The notes under the pieces are model-generated. The model was not told where the DNA came from. It was given only the letters and a program-made list of their open reading frames with translations, and ran no database searches. Below, piece after piece: positions 5,900 to 11,667 of a DNA stretch of 11,667 bases. Both the position numbers and the translations under genes were made by a program. Every line of letters begins with the position of its first letter. Positions within the stretch are counted from its first letter, which is position 1. The DNA is from Rhizobium favelukesii (GTDB lineage Bacteria; Pseudomonadota; Alphaproteobacteria; Rhizobiales; Rhizobiaceae), in NCBI RefSeq assembly GCF_000577275.2, contig NZ_CBYB010000052.1, positions 1 to 11,667 on the forward strand. Direction: 5' to 3'.

Positions 5900-7558
5900 A
5901 TGAGATGCGTCAAAGTCATGCATCGGCATTATCGCAACGTGGTCTGGATTGGTTATGGGTGCGTAGACTGCTGGTTCGTCAGATTCGCCCCGCATTGACC
6001 CCACGACGGTCGGAGCGACTTCTGGCGCGTTGCCGCGGAACAGAGAAGCGTTCAACCACTGAACCGAGTGTAGCGAGTAGTCTGTACCCATTTCTACGCT
6101 TGGCTTTCTAGTGGCGTAAAGGGCGGAATAATTGTCGACGTAATCCCTCGGAGACATTGTCTCTACGTTTCTACCCGCGGAAATACGCGAGCCGTGGTCG
6201 CCATGAACGACGATCGTGGCATCCTGAAACCTTTTATCGCTGACAACCGCATTAAAGAACTTATCCAGTTGCTTGGCCAGACAGAGCGTTTGAGCGAAGT
6301 AGAATCCATATTCTTCCGCGCGCGCCTCATCTAGCTTTTGACCTACCAACCCGCGTGCTTCCGTAAGATAGGATCTCGAAACCCAACGGTTCGTTGGTTT
6401 GCAATCTTTGTCGTAGACGGCAGGACTGTGCGGAAATAGAAAATGCCCAAAAAAGGCGTTCCCACGACCTTTATCTAGAATTGTGTTCTGAAACTGTTGA
6501 AGCCAGTAAGGAAAGGCTAGTTGGTCGTAAGATCGCGGATGCCATTCCTGCAATTCCGTCTCGAATGTCCCCAACATATTGGAGGCCGCGACTCCAACTG
6601 CTGCCATTGCAAAGCTTCTCCTGTTTCCATCCACCAGCGCCTTAACATCCGCCAGTGCCGCAGTAGCGGGAGGAACGTCCCGGTATGGTCCGCCCTCGAT
6701 TCGCTGCCGTTCAAGAAACCTAGTTCCGTCAAATGATGCGAAGGTATGGCAATCGACTTTGATTTCGGTTTGGCAGTAATCTACATGAGCAGACTGGAAG
6801 ACGGTGACTGCTAACCCTTGTTGATGCCACAGATCGAACAACGACAATTCCTTGAAAGTCGTTACCTTGCCCGGGTACGCATAATGCGATCCATCGCCGG
6901 GGAAATTATACGAATAGTCCATGTTCAAGGCGGCTGGGACCGAAACTTGAGTAAGAACGTGCCGACTGAAGGCCTTTGAATGGAGCCGAAACCCATACTT
7001 CTGAAAAACCTGCAACAATGCGGCTTTGGCTTCTGCTCCATGTGGTAATCTTGTGTCGATCCCAGAAATGCCGATCATTTCATCAGTCACGATATAAATC
7101 ACGGCCGGGGCAGATTCTTCGGCGCTCGCCTCAGTAATCAAGCCGCGATCAAGAATTGTAGAGCCCAGTAAGGCTACCGCAAATGCGGCCATCATGCGGG
7201 GCACAGCGGCCATGAGCTTGAAGAGGGTAAGAGTAAGAACAACCAGTCCAGCGAGCGCCGATGCGGCGGCGCCCCACGTTCCGATGTGCTCTCCTAGTTT
7301 CCAGAAGAGACCGTATGAAAGATCGCCAAAAAGGAAAAGCGTAATGGCGAGTGTTCCTGCTGTTATGACATTGCCAACAGCTCCCCATTTATAACAAAGC
7401 GATGCAATCATACCCAAGGTAAGCCCAAGAATAGCAATGCAAGCGATGACGGCGTAACCTGCATCGCTTCTGGGATCAATATACACGCCCTGAAAAGCAT
7501 CAATGATCGGAGTAACCAGAATTACCAGCGGTGATAGTAGTAACGCGATGCGTTTCAT
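5885..7558 (-). CDS. noeB: NoeB-like membrane protein with sulfatase/alkaline-phosphatase fold, 3' end altered by IS
   Basis: A 557-aa protein and last gene of the nod-box operon. Four or five transmembrane helices (about 4-20, 35-56, 63-86, 96-117, 122-138) precede a large domain, presumably periplasmic. That domain has sulfatase-superfamily landmarks: metal-ligand Asp/Glu in VTDE (157-160), a Ser/Thr-rich candidate nucleophile TQVSVP (203-208) instead of the Cys of formylglycine sulfatases, HFLFPHSP (372-379), and the metal motif VVHGDHGSR (450-458). The fold also serves phosphoethanolamine and lipoteichoic-type transferases, so the reaction is open. The name rests on order after nodL and noeA, as in the S. 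meliloti n5 operon. The start at 7558 has AGGAG upstream and lies 12 bp after noeA. The last four residues (GVAP) and the stop come from the IS2-like end, so the natural C-terminus is lost by an unknown length. Confidence 0.75.
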   Translation of the reverse strand: MKRIALLLSPLVILVTPIIDAFQGVYIDPRSDAGYAVIACIAILGLTLGMIASLCYKWGAVGNVITAGTLAITLFLFGDLSYGLFWKLGEHIGTWGAAASALAGLVVLTLTLFKLMAAVPRMMAAFAVALLGSTILDRGLITEASAEESAPAVIYIVTDEMIGISGIDTRLPHGAEAKAALLQVFQKYGFRLHSKAFSRHVLTQVSVPAALNMDYSYNFPGDGSHYAYPGKVTTFKELSLFDLWHQQGLAVTVFQSAHVDYCQTEIKVDCHTFASFDGTRFLERQRIEGGPYRDVPPATAALADVKALVDGNRRSFAMAAVGVAASNMLGTFETELQEWHPRSYDQLAFPYWLQQFQNTILDKGRGNAFFGHFLFPHSPAVYDKDCKPTNRWVSRSYLTEARGLVGQKLDEARAEEYGFYFAQTLCLAKQLDKFFNAVVSDKRFQDATIVVHGDHGSRISAGRNVETMSPRDYVDNYSALYATRKPSVEMGTDYSLHSVQWLNASLFRGNAPEVAPTVVGSMRGESDEPAVYAPITNPDHVAIMPMHDFDASHGVAP

Positions 7559-7570
7559 TTCTGCTTTCTC

Positions 7571-8986
7571 CTATCTCTCGAACGTGTACAATATTCGTTT
7601 GCTGCCAGGTATTAGGTGCTTACTCAGCACCCGAGCTTTCTGGCTCAACGCGCTCTCAAAAGACTCTTCGTCGTAATCACGGAAGATGTCCTCTCGACCC
7701 GCCAACATGCGTCGCACAGTTTCGTCGTCCTTGGGGACGAATTCGATAATTCCCTTTGGCGCAACTTCGGTCACCCACGCGACAACCTCGGCAAGGGGAA
7801 CGTTGTGAGCAATTGCCAAATGATGTTCGAAGGCTAGCGCCAGAACAGCATCTGCCGAAAACCGTGAACTGAATCCTTGACGCTCCCGCTCGCCCCACCC
7901 TTGGCTCGGCGATGGATTACGTGCATCAAGATAAAGTGGAAGAAAGTTCCTTGATGTCTGGACTGATCGGTCGAACGCAGCATCGAGCGCGTGCGGATCG
8001 AAATCAAATCCGATCGCCTTTTCTGCACCATTCTCCAAAGCTACGTAGCTAAAGTCACCCGTATTACAGCCAAGATCGATTATTGTTCGCGGCTTATGTT
8101 GAGCGACAAACTCTGCGACGTACTGCCCCTTATCACTTCTCTGGGTAGCTGTGTAGGTGTTGTTCGCCGCGTATCCTTGCCAAACCGTTTGCTTTCCAAC
8201 ATCAACTTTCAGTCCACCAATCCAGCTGTAAAGTTGGGCGAGCATGGCACGGAAGGCACCCTTAGGAAGCCGTCTCGCACTCGAGCTTCCAAGATCCGCC
8301 TTGGTCTGTGATGTCTTAGAGGACTGCAGCTTTGCAGGCAAAATAATATGTGTAAACAACTTATGGGACAGCCAATGTCGGGCACTCAGCAGCTTTACGA
8401 AGTCCGCACTCGGCACCCCTTCGAGATTGCCGCGATACCAGCTGTGGTGCGTAATGTCGAAAATGGAACGCAATAACAGGGGAATCAGAAACTGCTCACA
8501 AAATTGCTTATGGCCATACCAAAGCTGCCCATCACGGTACGGTTTTATCGACAGATGGTCGATGAAAGTTGGCCGCGACCCTTCAAACTGAACGTTATAA
8601 GCGGTCGCATCCGATAAGCAAAAACCCTGATCAAGTAGATCAAGCTGCAGTTGAAGATGAAAAAGAGCTGCCGCCTTCAATCCGGCAAACGACCACTCGT
8701 ATGGGTAGGTGATTTGCTCCAGGCGGGGATGCTGCAGAACTCGAGCAATACTTCCTTGAAAAAGCTGGTGAACGCTCGGTTCCGCGTCTGAAAAGTCAAC
8801 AAGTCGCCGTTCATCGACGAGCTGACGCATCGCCTTCTCTGCACTTGCAAACTCGATGGCTGCGGCAGTATCCATCGTTCGCAAGATGCAATCTTGGAAA
8901 TTGAAGACTTGACCAGAGGGATCTCTAAAGGAGCCGGGGACGCGCCCCGGCTTCGGTGCGTCCGCCACCAACTTACTTACCGCCAT
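7571..8986 (-). CDS. noeA: NoeA-like SAM-dependent methyltransferase, host-range nodulation protein
   Basis: A 471-aa protein. The C-terminal part holds a class I methyltransferase fold: motif I IIDLGCNTGDFS (302-313), acidic motif II IGFDFD (325-330), and later ALAFEHHLAIAHNVP. The N-terminal 200 residues contain SDATAYNVQF (125-134) followed by FIDH (141-144). This spacing resembles the catalytic loop and metal-binding Asp of kinase-like/phosphotransferase folds; that is my inference. noeA of S. meliloti sits after nodL and before noeB behind nod box n5 and is needed on particular Medicago hosts. Its substrate is not established. The start overlaps the preceding 71-aa gene by 14 bp, indicating translational coupling. 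There is no signal peptide or membrane segment, so it is cytoplasmic. Confidence 0.8.
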   Translation of the reverse strand: MAVSKLVADAPKPGRVPGSFRDPSGQVFNFQDCILRTMDTAAAIEFASAEKAMRQLVDERRLVDFSDAEPSVHQLFQGSIARVLQHPRLEQITYPYEWSFAGLKAAALFHLQLQLDLLDQGFCLSDATAYNVQFEGSRPTFIDHLSIKPYRDGQLWYGHKQFCEQFLIPLLLRSIFDITHHSWYRGNLEGVPSADFVKLLSARHWLSHKLFTHIILPAKLQSSKTSQTKADLGSSSARRLPKGAFRAMLAQLYSWIGGLKVDVGKQTVWQGYAANNTYTATQRSDKGQYVAEFVAQHKPRTIIDLGCNTGDFSYVALENGAEKAIGFDFDPHALDAAFDRSVQTSRNFLPLYLDARNPSPSQGWGERERQGFSSRFSADAVLALAFEHHLAIAHNVPLAEVVAWVTEVAPKGIIEFVPKDDETVRRMLAGREDIFRDYDEESFESALSQKARVLSKHLIPGSKRILYTFER

Positions 8987-9188
8987 TCTTGCCGTTGTTC
9001 CCCCGGCCTAAAAAAGATCTGACGGCCCATCTAATCCTATTCCAATAACCGGAGACAGTTGCTCCGGCGATCGCTAACGCGCCGATCAAGCCTTGAACGA
9101 GCATGCTGCCCGTGCCCGGGTCGAGATAAGCATGAGCTGGTACAATAGAAAGGATGAGAAATCCCGCAGCACCTATAAATATCGGCAT
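8973..9188 (-). CDS. Small YLDPGTGS-motif membrane/secreted protein
   Basis: A 71-aa protein between nodL and noeA. Residues 1-20 are a signal peptide with an AHA cleavage site. The mature part begins with YLDPGTGS (21-28), continues with a hydrophobic segment (29-48), then a basic tail (YWNRIRWAVRSFLGR and a Gly/Asn/Lys-rich end). Small proteins with the YLDPGTGS motif occur widely near surface-polysaccharide genes; to my knowledge they have no assigned function. I chose the ATG at 9188, which has AAGGGGA just upstream, over an in-frame TTG at 9227. It overlaps noeA by 14 bp and so belongs to the nod-box operon. It may assist the membrane partner NoeB; that is speculation. Confidence 0.75.
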   Translation of the reverse strand: MPIFIGAAGFLILSIVPAHAYLDPGTGSMLVQGLIGALAIAGATVSGYWNRIRWAVRSFLGRGNNGKNGGK

Positions 9189-9408
9189 CGATGTCCCCTT
9201 CGTGTGCTGGTTGCTATTCAAGTTCAACGATCGTCAACTACCTGTGCCTGTGCCTATCATTCCGCTGTTCTTGGGTCTGTTGAGCCTCGAATGCAGGCGT
9301 GGAAGCGGCGCCTCAGACAGGGTACTTTTGGCTAAAAGCGGAGAGGCAGGCAGCGCGTCATAGAGAAGCTCGAGCGCCCGCAACACGCGTCATCAAGGCA
9401 CCTAGGGT

Positions 9409-9960
9409 TCAGCCTCTGACCCGAGCTGGACTTCCCATGACCTTTGCGCCCGCAGGAACATCGCGCGTTACTACGCTGCCCGCGCCAACGACTGCATGAT
9501 CGCCAATCGTCACGCCTGGGAGAATGATTGCGCCACCGCCGATCCAGACGTGCCTGCCAATGCAGACAGGTCGTCCGAGCTGCAGCCCCGCCTGCCGCTG
9601 CTCGGGGTCATCTGGATGATCGGCGGTATAGATCTGCACAGCGGGCCCAATTGCGGTTCCTTCCCCAATCGTCACCTTTGCCACGTCGAGGATTACGCAG
9701 TTGAAATTGAGGTAAGCGTGGGCTCCGATACGGATGTTGTAGCCGTAGTCGCAGTGAAAGGGCGGACGGATGACCGCTCCAGGCCCAACCTCGCCTAGCC
9801 GTTCGCGGAGGTACAAATGCCAACGTTCGGCGGAGTCCCCCAAACCACCATTGTACCGCTTCAGCCAAGCCCCAGCAGCCAGCAAGTCGGCTTGGATTTC
9901 CGGGTCCGCTGCATTGTACATCTCGCCCGCGAGCATCTTCTCTTTTTGAGTGCGTGTCAT
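9409..9960 (-). CDS. nodL: NodL-type O-acetyltransferase (Nod factor acetylation)
   Basis: A 183-aa protein with the standard size and layout of the NodL/maltose-acetyltransferase family. The N-terminal helical Mac domain starts TRTQKEKMLAGEMYNAADPE. A left-handed beta-helix of hexapeptide repeats follows (from about residue 60, for example VTIGEGTAIGP and VWIGGGAIILPGVTIGDHAVVGAGSVVTRDVPAG). The catalytic His is in TADHP (His115). NodL uses acetyl-CoA to O-acetylate the non-reducing terminal sugar of the Nod factor at C-6, in the cytoplasm. Sequence alone cannot separate NodL from housekeeping sugar acetyltransferases. The nod box 143 bp upstream and the downstream noeA/noeB genes decide the call. 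The 220 bp between it and the next gene hold nothing I recognise. Confidence 0.85.
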   Translation of the reverse strand: MTRTQKEKMLAGEMYNAADPEIQADLLAAGAWLKRYNGGLGDSAERWHLYLRERLGEVGPGAVIRPPFHCDYGYNIRIGAHAYLNFNCVILDVAKVTIGEGTAIGPAVQIYTADHPDDPEQRQAGLQLGRPVCIGRHVWIGGGAIILPGVTIGDHAVVGAGSVVTRDVPAGAKVMGSPARVRG

Positions 9961-10102
9961 CGTTTCTTCTCAGACCGTCCTTGATAGCGTTAGTAGGTTG
10001 TTTCCCCGAAGGTACTGTAGGCCTAATTCCGGCTCGTTTAACGGCGAACGCCAACCGCACCCACTCAAATTCTTCCGCCGTCTCCTATCGACCATACGCG
10101 AT

Positions 10103-10151
10103 GATTGGTAAAATCGATTGTTTGGATCAATTGCATCCGCGCGGTGGATGA
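10103..10151 (-). promoter_or_regulatory. nod box (NodD-binding promoter element) upstream of nodL
   Basis: Read on the minus strand, this 49-bp element closely follows the nod-box consensus: ATCCACCGCGCGGATG, six bases, then ATCCAAACAATCGATTTTACC and AATC. Both ATC-N9-GAT half sites are intact (ATC-CACCGCGCG-GAT and ATC-CAAACAATC-GAT). It ends about 143 bp upstream of the nodL ATG and points toward it. It should drive nodL, the 71-aa gene, noeA and noeB as one transcript in the presence of NodD and inducer. It is the counterpart of the n5 nod box of S. meliloti by gene content. Confidence 0.95.
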
Positions 10152-10350
10152 CAACAATATTGGGCGCACGCGATGAGTCTCGTGCGGAGTTCATGGGAGG
10201 GACAAAGACGAGAGTGACCCGGCCTGCGGCCGCGGATGGGCCGCTCTCGGCTCCGCCGGACGGCCTCATCGGGCACTTCTACGTCCACAACGAAGATGAT
10301 TCAGGCTTCGTCTGCGAACGCGAATGACTTCTTCAACGGCCTGCTTGTCC
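10152..10350. other. Decayed 3' region of the second flavin reductase locus
   Basis: Two hundred bases between the nod box and the frameshifted reductase. Three minus-strand frames are open for short stretches, but none continues the reductase homology convincingly after about 10340. No monooxygenase start like that following copy 1 is visible. Confidence 0.4.
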
Positions 10351-11046
10351 TTATAGATCCAGCAAAGAAAACCAATCGTGGACGCTCAGTCCCAATTGTT
10401 CGAGGTGGGACGCCAGCGTATTTGCTAGGTCACCGCCTGCTGCGCTGCAACTCGGAAAGGGCAAGTTTTCATCGCCCAATGGAAAAAGCGAGCCGTGGCG
10501 CTCCAACACGGCGGCGGCGCAGATCTCTCCGCCGCCCGCCGCAGAGGAAACGGCTTTTGCAGGGACTCTCGGAGTGAAGTAGCCGCCGCGGGCATAGCCC
10601 AGACCATTCAAGCCGCTGCTTTCGAAAGCCGTCACGCGACCGACCATCATGACGTGGTCGCCCGCCTCGATGACATCATGCATCGAACATTCAAACCACG
10701 CCGCCACCTGCGCGAATATCGGACAGCCGTTCGGACCCCTCGCCCAGTCGACAGCAGCGAAGCGATCTTCCGCGGGGCGGGCAAATTTAATGGACACATT
10801 CTTCTGGGCTTCTGAGAGTATGTTGATCGCGAAGTGCTCGGCTTTGGTCACTGTTGGGTAGTCGCGCGAAGTCTTGGCAAGGCAAACGAGCAGCAGCGGC
10901 GGATCCAAGGATACAGACGCAAAGGAGTTGGCAGTAGAACCAACTGGCCTGTCCGCCGGATCGTTGGCTGTTATGACCGTCACTGCGGTCGGAAAGGCTC
11001 CAAAAGCCTCGCGCAAGGCTCTCGGGTTGAAAACATCCGCTTTCAT
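10351..11046 (-). pseudogene. Second flavin reductase gene, frameshifted
   Basis: From an ATG at 11046 (GGAGG 5-6 bp upstream) this reads MKADVFNPRALREAFGAF and aligns along its whole length with the reductase at 3327-4262, roughly two-thirds identical by eye. The catalytic-domain motifs are shared (SVSLDPPLLLVCLAKTSRDY, GCPIF, GDHVMMVGRV, YFTPR), except that GFTANSF has become GSTANSF. After SHLEQL an extra base near 10379-10382 shifts the frame. The other frame recovers TIGFL and IYKDK, matching IGFLYSVYEDK of copy 1, and then similarity fades. So the Nudix-like half is destroyed. A 231-aa product with an intact reductase domain could still be made. Confidence 0.8.
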
Positions 11047-11118
11047 GCTACTCCCTCCTTGCGCGCCAGCCATTCTGCCATCGTCGCGTTGACGGCTGCT
11101 GCGGTGAGTTTCACCATG
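11043..11118 (-). CDS. Short coupled frame or C-terminal remnant upstream of the second reductase
   Basis: A minus-strand frame ending MVKLTAAAVNATMAEWLARKEGVA stops in an ATGA overlap with the reductase start at 11046. The frame is open back to about 11217 (upstream part contains RERKGHIAAGQDM) but the only ATG with plausible placement is at 11118, giving 24 aa. The overlap and helical composition suggest the C-terminus of a gene formerly upstream in the operon, now mostly deleted. I do not recognise the family. Confidence 0.4.
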
Positions 11119-11213
11119 TCCTGGCCCGCCGCGATATGGCCCTTCCGCTCTCTGGCGACTTGAGATCTGCAGTGTCCTGCGGATTCGAGCCGCCGTCGGA
11201 AGCCCTTCTTGAG

Positions 11214-11242
11214 ATATTATGTCTTATGGTATGCCATAATAT
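11214..11242. promoter_or_regulatory. GntR-type palindromic operator candidate
   Basis: Nested inverted repeats: the outer arms ATATTATG (11214-11221) and CATAATAT (11235-11242) are perfect complements. Inside them TTATGG-TATG-CCATAA (11224-11239) forms a second dyad. An ATGGTATNCCAT core is typical of operators for FCD-subfamily GntR regulators. It lies about 170 bp upstream of the second flavin reductase gene in an AT-rich patch that could hold a promoter. No regulator gene is present in the window. Confidence 0.5.
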
Positions 11243-11279
11243 TCTGCTGTCAAGCGACTCTTCGTGCGGGCTCACCAGA

Positions 11280-11465
11280 GTGGTCAAGCCCGCGCCAGGT
11301 ACAGCGGGCCAGACCATAGGCGCGCTTCAGGCATGAGATGCCTGCCTCGATGCCGGCGCGGAAGTTGCGGAGTTTGCAATAGACCCAGCGGCTCTTGACC
11401 ATTTCTTCGATCGTGAGGCCGCTCTTTTTGTGGAAGGCCATGTCGCGCACGCGTCTCGGCTCGAC
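11280..11465 (-). pseudogene. Transposase C-terminal fragment (ISNCY/IS1182-like)
   Basis: The minus strand encodes RRVRDMAFHKKSGLTIEEMV, then WVYCKLRNFRAGIEAGISCL and KRAYGLARCTWRGLDH. This resembles the C-terminal region of transposases annotated ISNCY or IS1182/IS5-like. Relatives continue with FKAYVWSS after GLDH, but here the similarity stops abruptly at about 11280, so the 3' end is lost. The open frame extends upstream to 11660, but that part shows no clear similarity and may be frameshifted. Confidence 0.6.
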
Positions 11466-11667
11466 CTGACATCCATGCCGCCACGTGAGACGCACCGGCG
11501 AATGCCGGTAGCTGGCAATGCGCTCATTTACGCCAGAAACTCCTTTCGCCGCGATTTGCACACATCGTGCCGACCACACGGCTCCAAAGGTGCCACCAAA
11601 TGGCCTGCAACTCGCTGTCAAAATGAGAAAAACAGCCGTTGGCGAGTAGCGGAGGCGCATGCGCCTC

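Noticed and set aside
9240..9260. CCTGTG tandem repeat between nodL and the 71-aa gene
   Set aside because: Only about two units, too short to be distinguished from chance.
9970..10269. 99-aa minus-strand frame across the nodL nod box
   Set aside because: It spans the regulatory element and leader and shows no protein-like motifs; it is probably a leftover open frame of the decayed reductase region.
1..11667. CRISPR array, tRNA genes or phage attachment site
   Set aside because: No regularly spaced repeats, tRNA-like T-loop sequence or tRNA-end duplication was seen on either strand.

Overview
The window looks like a piece of a rhizobial symbiosis plasmid or island (Alphaproteobacteria, Rhizobiales). 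The strongest evidence is two nod boxes. Each carries both ATC-N9-GAT half sites expected for the regulator NodD, and each sits correctly in front of a nodulation-type gene. The species cannot be fixed from the sequence. The nodL-noeA-noeB gene set is best known from Sinorhizobium/Ensifer meliloti, and nodO from Rhizobium leguminosarum and some other rhizobia, so finding both together is a mixed repertoire.

Layout. (1) Positions 66-942, + strand: nod box, then a small secreted RTX calcium-binding protein of the NodO type. (2) 943-1425: no recognisable gene. (3) 1426-3330: a graveyard. A truncated HTH gene is cut by an IS630-family element. That element is cut by an internally deleted IS2-subgroup element, whose right end truncates a luciferase-like monooxygenase gene. 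(4) 3327-4262, - strand: intact flavin reductase fused to a degenerate Nudix-like domain, overlapping the truncated monooxygenase by 4 bp. (5) 4573-5766: a complete-looking IS3-family element with a damaged catalytic motif, followed by a 134-bp second copy of the IS2-like right end. (6) 5885-10151, - strand: nod box, nodL, a 71-aa membrane/secreted protein, noeA, noeB. This is a nod-box operon that reads leftward and ends in the IS2-like fragment. (7) 10152-11242: a decayed second copy of the flavin reductase gene, with a GntR-type palindrome upstream. (8) 11280-11667: a transposase fragment.

How it fits together: NodD plus plant flavonoids should switch on both nod boxes. NodL would O-acetylate the Nod factor. 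NoeA (methyltransferase-like) and NoeB (membrane sulfatase/phosphatase-fold protein) are host-range functions whose chemistry is not settled. NodO would be exported by a type I system and helps infection in species where it was studied. The flavin reductase loci on both sides of the nodL operon look like an unrelated two-component flavin-dependent oxygenase system that has been broken by insertion sequences and frameshifts. No tRNA, rRNA, CRISPR array or convincing rho-independent terminator was seen.
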